Notes: generated by a model not told the origin, from the letters alone. A stretch of DNA of 64,000 bases from JAICNG01 sp035249985 (GCA_035249985.1 DATFFP010000028.1:87243-151242), one strand, 5' to 3'. Positions 42,898-51,423 are shown, counted from the first letter of the stretch. Numbers and translations: made by a program.

Positions 42898-44043
42898 TCA
42901 GACGAGTGCGGTTTCGAAGTGCAGCGGACGGTCATCGAGTGGCGGACCGTCCCACGCACCGCGCGGCATTGTTGCGTAGGCGTGAATCGCGGTCGGCGTG
43001 GCGAGCAGTCCGCGCAGCGCGGACCTGAGTGCCTCGCGCGCATCGAGGCCGACGTTCAGGAAGATTCGGTCGGAGCCACGGAGCCGATCGTATGCGGCGA
43101 GGATGAGAGCGCGCAGCACATCGGCACGGTCCGGTGGAACACACAGGTGAACCGCGCTGGCGTAGTGGAGCGGGGCGCCAACGTCAGGGGGTGCCGCTGC
43201 GCCGACGAAAGGCGCCACGACGGTGATGACTCCGCGGAGCATCGACAGCATCGGCGAGTAGCGCAGGACGCGAAGGGTCTTGAGCGCACGCTGATCCCAC
43301 ATTCCGACGAAGCCCAGCAGCCTGCCACGCCGGTCGCGGGCGAGGAGATAATCGTCGATCTCGAGTCCCGGGGCGGAATCGATCCAGCGGGCCAGGCCGT
43401 CGGCATCGAGGACGGGTGTGAACTGCCGAGCGGGAGCGATCGCGCCCCACAAGTCGGCCATCTCGTCGAGATCGCGCGAACTGGCGCATTCTACGCGCAC
43501 ATCAGGTGCGTCCCCTACGGCGCGGCGCCAGAGCAGGGGAATCGCATAGGAGTCGAGCGTCGCAAAGCGATGAAGCTTGGGAAGCCCGCGCGGCCCGGCC
43601 GCACGCCGCTCCATGGCGATGTTTCCGGCGAGGACGGTGAGGAGCACTGGCGTGGAATCTCCGGCCGCCACCCTCGCGGTTTCGGTGACGAATCGCTCCA
43701 GCGAGTCGGCGGTGCGGGTGTCGCGAAAGTCAGGGTGCACCTTGAGGTCGCCGGCATAGACCATCGTCACCGGCCGACCATGCATCCACGCTCGGCGTTC
43801 CGCGGTCGCCACGCACGCCACCGGATTTCCGGCGGGACCATCGACGACAGCAACCTTCCATCGGTCACCCTCGAGGCGATTGAGGGCGAAGAAGTCGGGC
43901 GCGCGATCGATCCGGAGCGACAGGTCGCCCTCCATTGGACACGCGGCGGCCAGGTCCACCAGAGCGGCGTTGTCGCTTTCGGTCGCAAGCCGCACGAGCC
44001 CGCTGGCGGACGCCACGGCCGTCCCGGTCACGCCGCGCTCCAT
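42898..44043 (-). CDS. GNAT-like N-acyltransferase (double GNAT fold)
   Basis: 381 aa. The first half has a GNAT pattern: LVRLATESDNAALVDLAA, AWMHGRPVTMVYAGDLKVHPDFRDTRTADSLERFVTETA, in which the VHPDFRDTRTADSL stretch is the acyl-CoA loop position, though degenerate. The second half repeats strand-helix features (LLARDRRGRLLGFVGMWDQ). It could acylate an amine of the cluster product using acyl-CoA or acyl-carrier protein. The start overlaps the stop of the DUF3419 gene by 16 bp. Confidence 0.75.
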   Translation of the reverse strand: MERGVTGTAVASASGLVRLATESDNAALVDLAAACPMEGDLSLRIDRAPDFFALNRLEGDRWKVAVVDGPAGNPVACVATAERRAWMHGRPVTMVYAGDLKVHPDFRDTRTADSLERFVTETARVAAGDSTPVLLTVLAGNIAMERRAAGPRGLPKLHRFATLDSYAIPLLWRRAVGDAPDVRVECASSRDLDEMADLWGAIAPARQFTPVLDADGLARWIDSAPGLEIDDYLLARDRRGRLLGFVGMWDQRALKTLRVLRYSPMLSMLRGVITVVAPFVGAAAPPDVGAPLHYASAVHLCVPPDRADVLRALILAAYDRLRGSDRIFLNVGLDAREALRSALRGLLATPTAIHAYATMPRGAWDGPPLDDRPLHFETALV

Positions 44044-45209
44044 ACGTCGCAGACAACCGCACGATGCTGCACGAGGCTGCGGTCACGCGCGATCAGACGC
44101 TCACCGTATCCCGGCCGCTCGACGATGGTCGTACGTAACCGCGCTGGCACCTCGGTCCATCCGACGAAGTTCCGGAAGACGACGCGTGCCCCGGGGCGCG
44201 CGGTGCGGGCGACTTCGGCGAAGAGCGCATCGAGGCCCCGCTCGTCGAGCCATTCGCCGATGTTCGAAAGGGCGAAGCCGTCGATCGATCGGGGACGACA
44301 GGAGCGCAGATACTCGGTCATCGATCCGTCGACCAGCGAAAGCGTTCGTCCCGCGTTGGCGGCGCGCGCCCCCCCCGTCAGCGAGAGGTAGGGCGGCACG
44401 CCCGACTGCTCACGCACCGGATACCGGCCGGTGAGCATCTCGTGCAGGAAATAGTTGTCCCGCGTCGGAAGCTCGGTGAGCGTTCGCTCGGCCAGCCGGC
44501 GAAAGTGGCTCGCGAAGCTCGGGTTGTCGACGTGATCGAAGAACGACGGGTGATAGGCGCGCGAGAAGGTCCAGCGGTTGAGCAGCAACGCGAATAGCGC
44601 GCGCCAGCGCCAGCCCTCCCACGAGCGCGCGAAAATCTCCCGCTGTGCATCGACAGAGTCGGCGTCGAGGAGCGTCTCGACCCCGCGGCGCCGAATGACC
44701 GTACGCGCCGCGATGGATGCGACCAGGGAGATGAATCGCTCGCTCTTTCCCGCGCGAAGGGCGCCGCGCTCGATCGCGTGGCGGTGGGCGTCCCACCAGG
44801 CTCGGGCCCCGCTGGTGAGTAGCGGGGAAAGAGCTTCGTACAGCCGACGCCGTCGAATGGCAGGCATCGGCTGGCCGCCGAGGAAAGCGATCGCGTCCAG
44901 CCGCTCGAGTGCGCGGACGGCGGCGCACTTGAGCTCGACGAGATGATTCTGGGCGCGCGACAGGTCGACACCAACGACGCGCTGCGCGCCGGCGGCGAGC
45001 AATGACAATGCCGTACACCCGCCCGAGCTCACCACGACGATGGTGCCGCCGAGGGCGGGCGCCAGGGCCTGCATCTCGACGCAGGGATCTTCGCGCACTT
45101 GCGCGAACATGAGCGGGCCATCGACGGCGTCAGCGAGTGCAGTACGGCCGACTGGGCGTGCGACACTGGGTTCCGCGCGTCGCGGGGCCGGCATGGTCGC
45201 GGTGGTCAT
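44028..45209 (-). CDS. DUF3419 protein (BtaA-like SAM:3-amino-3-carboxypropyl transferase)
   Basis: 393 aa from ATG 45209, overlapping the preceding gene by ATGA. Motifs: VVSSGGCTALSLLAAGAQRVVGVDLSRAQNHLVELK for SAM binding, DNYFLHEMLTGRYP, and SNIGEWLDERGLDALFAEVARTARPGARVVFRNF. DUF3419 includes BtaA, which moves the 3-amino-3-carboxypropyl group of SAM to diacylglycerol in betaine-lipid synthesis. In this setting it may transfer the same group to a cluster intermediate, or make a lipid acceptor. Family firm, acceptor unknown. Confidence 0.85.
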   Translation of the reverse strand: MTTATMPAPRRAEPSVARPVGRTALADAVDGPLMFAQVREDPCVEMQALAPALGGTIVVVSSGGCTALSLLAAGAQRVVGVDLSRAQNHLVELKCAAVRALERLDAIAFLGGQPMPAIRRRRLYEALSPLLTSGARAWWDAHRHAIERGALRAGKSERFISLVASIAARTVIRRRGVETLLDADSVDAQREIFARSWEGWRWRALFALLLNRWTFSRAYHPSFFDHVDNPSFASHFRRLAERTLTELPTRDNYFLHEMLTGRYPVREQSGVPPYLSLTGGARAANAGRTLSLVDGSMTEYLRSCRPRSIDGFALSNIGEWLDERGLDALFAEVARTARPGARVVFRNFVGWTEVPARLRTTIVERPGYGERLIARDRSLVQHRAVVCDVWSAA

Positions 45210-45748
45210 GCCGCGCGTGCGAAACCGTACTCCTCGCACAGCGCCGCGTAGATGTTTTCGTCGGCCTCCGCGAACTCCCGCATGGTGCGAACGACGAGCT
45301 CCCGTCCTCGCACCTTCTCCTGCTCCTCGAGCCAGGTCTTGACCCAGGAGAGATGCTCACGCTCCTCGTCGAGCAATCGTCGGAGCGTCGCACAGATCGC
45401 GGGGTGCGTTCCCGGACGCCGGAGGTGCAGCGTGAAATGCCGAAAGACGCGGCGCTCGAAAACCTGGGTCAGCGCGAGCACGTGAAAGAGCGACACGGGA
45501 GCGCGCAGCGCGCGCGCGTAGCGCGCCTGATACGTGTCGCGCACGGGACGCGGATTCCCGCCCAGCGCGATCATCGTCTCGGTCCAGCACTGCGCGTGCA
45601 CCACCTCCTCCGCGGCATGCCGCGTCAGGGCCAGCACCAGCCGGGGATCGCGCGCCCGTCGGGCGATCTGGCCGAGGATGAGTCCGCCGTGCAGCTCCGA
45701 GGCGCGGTAAAAGTTGAGGAGGTCCAACTCGCGGGTTGTGTCGAGCAT
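45206..45748 (-). CDS. Ferritin-like diiron protein 1
   Basis: 180 aa from ATG 45748. A four-helix bundle with the complete set of carboxylate/His ligands: Glu18, Glu47-x-x-His50 (AAEEVVHAQ), Glu97 (VFERRVF) and Glu127-x-x-His130 (DEEREHLSWV). This is the arrangement of diiron oxidases and oxygenases. MiaE-type hydroxylases and N-oxygenases are possible models. It lies 14 nt after the second ferritin-like gene and overlaps the next by ATGA. Confidence 0.82.
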   Translation of the reverse strand: MLDTTRELDLLNFYRASELHGGLILGQIARRARDPRLVLALTRHAAEEVVHAQCWTETMIALGGNPRPVRDTYQARYARALRAPVSLFHVLALTQVFERRVFRHFTLHLRRPGTHPAICATLRRLLDEEREHLSWVKTWLEEQEKVRGRELVVRTMREFAEADENIYAALCEEYGFARAA

Positions 45749-45762
45749 GTGACGGCTCCCGG

Positions 45763-46509
45763 TTACAGCGTGGACTTGAGGTGATCGACGAGGCGGCGCC
45801 CGCAAAGGCGTTCAATACGATCGGCGAAGGTTCGGATGGCGACGGCGTCGCCCGGCAAAGCGACGGGAACCTCCCCCACCGCTTCCTCGCCGTAGTGATG
45901 GAAGGTGACCGCCGCCGCGAGCACGCGATCGGTGAGCGCCGGATCACGCGCGAGTCGCTTCGCAATGAGGTCCGAGGCACTTTGCGCGTGCCGCACCTCG
46001 TCCGCGGCGATGTACCGGAGCAGCTCGATGAGCACCGGCTCCTCCGCGCGCTCGGCGAGGCGACGGAAGAAGTAGGCGGCGAGGTGCTCGCTGAGCATGA
46101 ACTCGACGAGGTGCTCGATCACCTCGCTCGCCGGGAAGTCGCGATTGACGCCGGCGCGTCGGAGCTCGACGATCTCCTCGTCGGTGATCACCGGCTCGAA
46201 GCCCACGATGTCGAGGTACATACGAAGGGCGTGGAAGTGCTTGAACCCTTCGTACATCTCGAGTCCCACCGCGGCGCATCCGTCGACATCGTCCCACAGC
46301 ACGCGGAGAAAGCGCGCAAGATTGACGGGGTGGAACGACTCGATCAGCGCGGCGCCGCGAAGCGAGGCAAGGATGTTGGGCTGAGAGAGCGCGCGGTCTC
46401 GATCGACGGCATGCCAGGCGATGTCCCGGTCGATCGACCAGGCGCCCCGTTCCGCCGCCGACGCAAAGCGCGCGTACAGATGGGGACGAATGAGCGCGGA
46501 CGTACTCAT
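45763..46509 (-). CDS. Ferritin-like diiron protein 2
   Basis: 248 aa from ATG 46509 (MSTSALIRPHLYARFASAAERGAW). Helical throughout with ligand-type residues in LIESFHPVN, LEMYEGFKHFHALRMYL, FMLSEHLAAYFF and AADEVRHAQSASDLIAK (Glu-x-x-His). It resembles the acyl-ACP desaturase/AurF side of the ferritin-like superfamily more than ferritins. It may act on the carrier-protein-bound intermediate. The start overlaps the stop of the ligase gene by ATGA. Confidence 0.78.
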   Translation of the reverse strand: MSTSALIRPHLYARFASAAERGAWSIDRDIAWHAVDRDRALSQPNILASLRGAALIESFHPVNLARFLRVLWDDVDGCAAVGLEMYEGFKHFHALRMYLDIVGFEPVITDEEIVELRRAGVNRDFPASEVIEHLVEFMLSEHLAAYFFRRLAERAEEPVLIELLRYIAADEVRHAQSASDLIAKRLARDPALTDRVLAAAVTFHHYGEEAVGEVPVALPGDAVAIRTFADRIERLCGRRLVDHLKSTL

Positions 46510-47414
46510 GATTCGGCCTCCGCGAAGGTCGTGTCGAGACTCGGCCAGCCGGCGCGGTCGGCACCGTGAGCAACGAGAAAAGCGAGGAGCCACCGCTCCA
46601 GCCCGAATGCGACACAGCCGCTCGATGCCACCTGGCCATCGGAGAGCGTGATGCCGAACGCCTCGCCGAAGAACTCTTCGTGATTATTGAACGACGCCGC
46701 CGCCGTGCTCCGCTCGTCCCCGATCGGGAGCGCGAGCTCGTGCTTCAGCGCTTTCACGCGCTGCACGATGGCTTTTCCTCGGGCCGTCGGCGCGAAGAAC
46801 GGGTCGGTGGCCACGAGAAAGCCGGCGTCGAGGTCGAGGCGCGAGGCGAGCGCGCCAGCGCGGCGCATGGCGCGTTGGCGGAGCTCCTCCACCTCCGAGG
46901 CGGCGCCTACGCAAACGACCTCGCGCATCGTGAATGCCCATTGCCGCTCGAGCGCCGCGAGCCGCGTCCCCTCATGACGCCAGCAGGTCCCGGCGAGCGT
47001 GACGACCTGCGTCGTCGCGAGGCGACGCCCGGCGAGGCGCTCGAAGACGTGATAGCACAGCGCCGGAGGGAGCGCGACATCGCTGCACTCGGCGGCGGCG
47101 CGCGCCGCGAGCACCGGCTCGGCGTCGCTCGCAATGCGCTCCAGCGCGGATTCATCGTCAGGCAGGTGCGAGGCCGCCGTCAGCCAGAACGGGAATGACG
47201 CGAAGTAGTCGGCGTGCTCCAGCGTGCGCATCGCCAGCGCCGGCGGGGACGCCCACTCATCCGGGGCCTCCCGCTGCGCCAACACCGTGATCTCCCGCTC
47301 GAGGGAGCGTAGCAATGCCAGCGCATCGCCGCGCAGGCCCACGATGCCGGGCGCGACGTCCCAGAGCTCGCCCCGGGTCCGGAGCGCGGACACGATGCCT
47401 TCAGCCGTTCGCAT
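46506..47414 (-). CDS. Amino acid:[carrier protein] ligase (class-II aaRS-like, truncated SerRS type)
   Basis: 302 aa. Class II aaRS core without a tRNA-binding domain. Motif 2: LAGTCWRHEGTRLAALERQWAFTMREVVCVG (Arg146-x-Glu148). Motif 3: ASSGCVAFGLERWLLAFL. Cys110, Glu156 and Cys267 are placed like the Cys/Glu/Cys zinc ligands of methanogen-type SerRS relatives. Known members activate Gly or Ala and load it on the phosphopantetheine arm of a dedicated carrier protein instead of tRNA. The carrier protein gene is directly next to it (14-bp overlap). Substrate amino acid not predictable here. Confidence 0.88.
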   Translation of the reverse strand: MRTAEGIVSALRTRGELWDVAPGIVGLRGDALALLRSLEREITVLAQREAPDEWASPPALAMRTLEHADYFASFPFWLTAASHLPDDESALERIASDAEPVLAARAAAECSDVALPPALCYHVFERLAGRRLATTQVVTLAGTCWRHEGTRLAALERQWAFTMREVVCVGAASEVEELRQRAMRRAGALASRLDLDAGFLVATDPFFAPTARGKAIVQRVKALKHELALPIGDERSTAAASFNNHEEFFGEAFGITLSDGQVASSGCVAFGLERWLLAFLVAHGADRAGWPSLDTTFAEAES

Positions 47415-47664
47415 GGGCGTCCTCCCGGACGAACATCGCTGCGATGCGCGCCACCGTGCCGAAGTTGTCCATGCGAATGTGCTCGTCAGGCACGAGCTGG
47501 CCGGTGTTGACCTCGGTCCACGCGATGAGCTCGAGAATGCCGAGCGAGTCGATCACGCCTTTCGCGAACAGCGGCGTGTCGGCGGTGATGGCGATGCCCT
47601 TGGAGGCAAACCGTTTGTTCAACCAGGCGAGCATCGCCCGCTCGAACCGGGTTCGTGCGCTCAT
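47401..47664 (-). CDS. Dedicated acyl/aminoacyl carrier protein
   Basis: 87 aa from ATG 47664. Helix 2 begins at the phosphopantetheine site Ser40 in FAKGVIDSLGILELIAWTEVNTG, typical for carrier proteins. Helices before and after match the fold. It overlaps its neighbours on both sides (ATGA with the SDR gene, 14 bp with the ligase gene), which fits a fixed stoichiometric partnership. It is far from any fatty-acid operon, so a specialised role is likely. Confidence 0.9.
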   Translation of the reverse strand: MSARTRFERAMLAWLNKRFASKGIAITADTPLFAKGVIDSLGILELIAWTEVNTGQLVPDEHIRMDNFGTVARIAAMFVREDAHANG

Positions 47665-48755
47665 GCCGCCTCCGGGAGCGCCGTGCTCCAGTTCGAGGCG
47701 AGCAGCCACTCGAGCATGCGGTCCCAGTAGGCCGTGACCGCGGGCGCAGTCTGTCCGAGCAGCTCGCTCGAGAGCGAGGTGTCGAACACCTTCGGAAGGG
47801 CGAGCTGCGGGACGAAGTGCGACAGCGAGCGCGTGATGCGCTTGAGGCGCGCGTCGCCGACGAGCTCGACCGAGCGCTCGAACAGCCCATACGTGTCGAG
47901 GTCGGAAAGGGCCGGGCGCGCGACGTGTCGACGACGCCAGCTCGTGTCGCGTGACCACAGGGCGTACGTGCGGTCGAGCAGGGCGCCGAGTGGAAGCGCG
48001 CCAGCCCCGGCGCACAGGTGTATCGTCTTGCCTGCGCAGTTGCCGGCGAGTGAGAGCTTCGCGATCGCCTCCGCCACCCAATCGGCGGGGATGACATCGA
48101 CGGGCGTGTCTTCCGTGCCCGGCATCATCGACGCCAACCCTGCGTGGTAGAGGCGCAGCGCGCGATGCACCGCATTCACCTGCGTCACCGCTCCGCCGAC
48201 ATCGTCGCACACGACGGTGCTTGGGCGCGCGATGGTGTACTCGACGCCGCTGTCGCGAACGAGCGCCTCCGCTTCGTGCTTCGACTGCTCGTAGGCGTTT
48301 ACCCAGCCCTCTCCGGCTGCGCTGGCGCCTTCAGGGATGAACCCGGTCCGCCGGCCGACGGCGAACGCCGTGCTCACCTGGACGAGCCGCACGTCCGAAA
48401 ACGAGGAGGCCAGCTCGACGACGTTGCGCGTGCCTTCGACGTTCACGCGTCGTGACTCATCCAGTGATCGTGAAAAGATGATGTCGCCCGCGCAGTGCAC
48501 GAGGACGGACGGTGCACCGAGCCCGCGCGCGATGGTTCTGAGATCGAGCCCCAGGGTGGGGAGCGTGATGTCCGCGCGCACGGCGGTCACGCGCGACGCG
48601 GCGGCGCCGAGGCGAGTGGCGAGCGACGACCACCGCGCCGGGTCGCGAACGAGGACGACGATGGGGGCGTCGGTGAGGTGCAGAAGGGACGCAACCACGC
48701 GGCGGCCGATGAGGCCGGTGGCTCCCGTGACCAGAATGGAGCGAGCGGTGGTCAT
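47661..48755 (-). CDS. SDR-family thioester reductase / epimerase-like protein
   Basis: 364 aa from ATG 48755. Extended SDR with TGATGLIGRRVVASLL for NAD(P), ADITLPTLGLD, HCAGDIIFSRSLDESRRVNVEGTRNVVELA and active-site YxxxK in NAYEQSKHEAEALV. The pattern is that of the NAD_binding_4 (male-sterility/thioester reductase) group. Such domains release carrier-protein thioesters as aldehyde or alcohol. It sits between KAS III-like and carrier protein genes, one base after the former. Confidence 0.82.
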   Translation of the reverse strand: MTTARSILVTGATGLIGRRVVASLLHLTDAPIVVLVRDPARWSSLATRLGAAASRVTAVRADITLPTLGLDLRTIARGLGAPSVLVHCAGDIIFSRSLDESRRVNVEGTRNVVELASSFSDVRLVQVSTAFAVGRRTGFIPEGASAAGEGWVNAYEQSKHEAEALVRDSGVEYTIARPSTVVCDDVGGAVTQVNAVHRALRLYHAGLASMMPGTEDTPVDVIPADWVAEAIAKLSLAGNCAGKTIHLCAGAGALPLGALLDRTYALWSRDTSWRRRHVARPALSDLDTYGLFERSVELVGDARLKRITRSLSHFVPQLALPKVFDTSLSSELLGQTAPAVTAYWDRMLEWLLASNWSTALPEAA

Positions 48756-48756
48756 G

Positions 48757-49716
48757 TCAGGCCTCCACCGCGAGAGCGGTCCAGTGCGCGCCGTAGCCAT
48801 AGGAGAAGAGCAGCAGGCGGTCGCCCGGGGTGATCGCGCCCGTCGTCAGGGCGTCGTGGAGGTTGATGAAGTTGTCGCCGGCCAGCGTGTGGCCGACGCG
48901 GGCGATGTTGTCGGCCCAGAGTCGCGCTCGGGGAAGCGCGGCGAGACCCATCAGGATCTCCCAGCTGCGCCGACTGACGTTATGCGGAATTACCCATTCC
49001 ACGTCGGCCGGTGACCACCCCGCCTCGCGCACCGTCTCCGCGATCACATGTCGCGCGGTCGGGAAGTAGGACGCGACGATCTCGTCGCGCATGGCATCGG
49101 CGTCCCAGTAGTAGCCTTTGGTTACCGTGCGAGCGGCGACGATGCGATTGCGCGGACTCTCACGCTCGATGAGCACCGCGCATCCTGCGTCAGCGGTGCA
49201 ATTGAAGAGCGCCTCGCGACCGGCGAGCGGCGGGTACATGTCGGCGGAGACGCAGAGCGCGCGCTCGATTCCCTCGGTCATGCACAGGGCGCGGGCCACG
49301 CGAACGGCGCCGAAGAGCGTCGTGCACGCGAGCTGGTCCACCGCGAGCACCGCGGCGTGCTCGAGCGCGAGATCGTATTGCAGGCGCGTGGACGGATAGC
49401 GGAAGCGCGCCGTCGACACGACGACGCTCGCCGAGCTGGCAAGCGTTTGTGCGGGCGAGAAGGCGAGGCCCCCCGGCGCTCCGCCGTAGACGAGCAGCCC
49501 AATGCTGGCGCGGTCGACGGCGCACTCATCCAGCAGACGCGTGCTGGCCGCGAGCGCAAGGGAGTACGACGACTCCTCACAGGCCACTCTCACCTGTGCG
49601 AAGCCAAGCGACTCCAGCGTCTCCGCGTTCGACTCGAACAGCCCTGCGGCTGCCAGCTCGCGGACAGACCGCGTCGCAGCGGGAAACTCGTACCGGATCG
49701 CGCCGATCGATGTCAT
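48757..49716 (-). CDS. KAS III-like (3-oxoacyl-ACP synthase III family) enzyme
   Basis: 319 aa; ATG 49716 follows GGAGAG. Thiolase fold with nucleophile Cys131 (DQLACTTLFGAV) and His245 (VIPHNVSRRS). The usual third residue, Asn in G-N-T, is replaced: the matching position reads GHTLAGDNFINL with His276 and Asn282 close by. Such variants occur among KAS III-like enzymes that act as acyltransferases or condense unusual units. First gene of the cluster; translation is probably from a promoter in 49717-49879, which I could not pin down. Confidence 0.85.
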   Translation of the reverse strand: MTSIGAIRYEFPAATRSVRELAAAGLFESNAETLESLGFAQVRVACEESSYSLALAASTRLLDECAVDRASIGLLVYGGAPGGLAFSPAQTLASSASVVVSTARFRYPSTRLQYDLALEHAAVLAVDQLACTTLFGAVRVARALCMTEGIERALCVSADMYPPLAGREALFNCTADAGCAVLIERESPRNRIVAARTVTKGYYWDADAMRDEIVASYFPTARHVIAETVREAGWSPADVEWVIPHNVSRRSWEILMGLAALPRARLWADNIARVGHTLAGDNFINLHDALTTGAITPGDRLLLFSYGYGAHWTALAVEA

Positions 49717-49879
49717 CGCCCTCTCCAGGTCCGTACGGGGGCAATGTGGGATGCGGTGGTCCGGCCACCCATCCGCCGAGCTACGTAGTCAGCGTATCGG
49801 GATGACGTAGAAGCCGAGGGGATGGACGACCTCGACACCCTCGTCTACCTTTTGACGTGCACCCTCGCCCGAACATTCC

Positions 49880-50491
49880 GTGAAGGTCAGTCCCGTCACC
49901 TTGTCGGGCCGCCACGTCAGGCTCGAGCCGCTCACGCCCGCGCACATTGAGCCGATGTTCGCCGCGGCCGCCGATCCGGAGCTGTGGCGGTGGACGTTGA
50001 CGAACATCGCGTCGATCGAGGACATGCGGGTCTATGTCGAGTCGGCGCTCGCCGCGCAGCGCGCGGGTACGGCGCTGCCCTTCGCCACGCTCGATGCCTC
50101 GACAGGCGAGCTCATTGGCAGCACGCGGTTCGGCAACATCGACATCTCGAACCGCCGCGTGGAGATCGGCTGGACGTGGCTACGTCGCGACCGTCAGCGC
50201 ACGCCGTGCAACACCGAGGCGAAGTATCTGATGCTCTGGCACGCGTTCGACGTGCTTGGCTGCATCCGCGTCGAGCTCAAGACGGATGCGCTCAATCAGC
50301 AATCGCGGGCGGCGATCGTGAGGATTGGCGCCCGGGAGGAGGGAATCCTGCGCGCGCACATGATCACGGCGACGGGACGCGTGCGCGATTCGGTGATGTA
50401 CAGCATTCTCGATCACGAGTGGCCCGTCGTGCGGACGAGACTCGAGGAGCGACTCGGAGGTGATCGAGGATGTCGAGGTGGTCGAGGTTAG
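49880..50491 (+). CDS. GNAT acetyltransferase, RimJ/RimL type
   Basis: 203 aa from GTG 49880. SGRHVRLEPLTPAHIEPMFAAAADPELWRWTL is the RimJ/L-type start. IGSTRFGNIDISNRRVEIGWTWLRRDRQRTPCNTEAKYLMLWHAFDVLGCIRVELKTDALNQQSRAAIVRIGAREEGILR covers the acetyl-CoA site and C-terminal helix. Probably acetylates an amine of a protein or small molecule. The last ten residues (GDRGCRGGRG) are encoded by the 9-nt repeat array that follows, so the natural C-terminus has been overwritten. Divergent to the biosynthetic cluster. Confidence 0.88.
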   Translation: MKVSPVTLSGRHVRLEPLTPAHIEPMFAAAADPELWRWTLTNIASIEDMRVYVESALAAQRAGTALPFATLDASTGELIGSTRFGNIDISNRRVEIGWTWLRRDRQRTPCNTEAKYLMLWHAFDVLGCIRVELKTDALNQQSRAAIVRIGAREEGILRAHMITATGRVRDSVMYSILDHEWPVVRTRLEERLGGDRGCRGGRG

Positions 50492-50535
50492 GTAGTCAAG
50501 GTGCAGTCACCTCGATCACCTCGACCGCCTCTGCC
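50457..50535. repeat. Palindrome of 9-nt units overlapping a stop codon
   Basis: Left arm 50457-50489 with units ATCGAGGAT, GTCGAGGTG, GTCGAGGTT encodes the last residues and stop of the GNAT gene. Right arm 50509-50535 is the complementary array, and the stop of the DoxX gene starts at 50536 directly after. Same unit family as at 13882-13965. Confidence 0.9.
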
Positions 50536-51423
50536 TTACGCCCTCCACGGCTGCGCGTCGAGCGAATGTCTGAACTGCTCGCGCAGCACGGGGTGTTTCC
50601 GCAGCAGATAAATCCCCATCGTCGCGGCGGCGATCAGGTTCCCCACCATGACCTGCCACCACGCCAGCCCGCCCAGCGGGCTCACCTGTGACAGCACCGC
50701 GACGAAGGCGTAGAAACCAACTTCGAACGCGACGAAGAGGATCACGAATCCCATGAGCACGGACGGCTCGTCACCAGCGAGCCGGACCATCGCCGCGGCG
50801 ACGATCCCGAGCGTGATGAACGCGGCGTAGTGAAACAGTGTGTACGCGAGCACGTGAATTACCGGACTCTCGGCGTCGGGCACCGCGCCGAGGACGCTGA
50901 ACACCGCACGACCGAGCGTCGCTGGAGTGAAGAGGGGTTTGCCGGCGACCATGTCGACGATGAAGAACCACACGGCAATCGCCGTCGCTCCAATGACACC
51001 GGCGATCACGCCCTGCCGGAACACCGGGTGCGGCGCATGCCGGGCTTCGCGCCAAATGTTGCGCAGCGCATCGGGCCGGCGCATTGCCGCGAGTATGAGC
51101 AGCAGCGCGAACAGCGTGGCGGGAACGAGGATGCCAGGCTCACCGCTGACGCGCTGGGTGATCGCCGCTGGCACCATGAGGAGGGCAAGCAGCGTTGCGG
51201 CGACCGCCGACGTCGCCGGAATGAGCAGGCCGATCGCGCCGATGACCTCGACGATCGCGACGACGATGCGGATCCACTCGGGAAATCCGCGCATGGCGGC
51301 CGCCTGGAGGATGAGCGGCTCGGCGCCAATCAGCTTCGGCACGCCGGCGGCGAGGAACACCGCCGCGAGCAGGACGCTGAGGATCGTCGCGGCGATCGCG
51401 GTCGATGTGCGCGGTCTCTCCAT
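50536..51423 (-). CDS. DoxX-like integral membrane protein
   Basis: 295 aa, ATG 51423 after GGAGGT. The N-terminal four helices (about 8-110) match the DoxX/DoxD-like family: FLAAGVPKLIGAEPLILQAAAMRGFPEWIRIVVAIVEVIGAIGLLIP. A second four-helix block (about 140-270) is of unknown type (VIGATAIAVWFFIVDMVAGKPLFTPATLG). DoxX proteins are linked to oxidative or thiol stress in some bacteria. Role open. Confidence 0.82.
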   Translation of the reverse strand: MERPRTSTAIAATILSVLLAAVFLAAGVPKLIGAEPLILQAAAMRGFPEWIRIVVAIVEVIGAIGLLIPATSAVAATLLALLMVPAAITQRVSGEPGILVPATLFALLLILAAMRRPDALRNIWREARHAPHPVFRQGVIAGVIGATAIAVWFFIVDMVAGKPLFTPATLGRAVFSVLGAVPDAESPVIHVLAYTLFHYAAFITLGIVAAAMVRLAGDEPSVLMGFVILFVAFEVGFYAFVAVLSQVSPLGGLAWWQVMVGNLIAAATMGIYLLRKHPVLREQFRHSLDAQPWRA

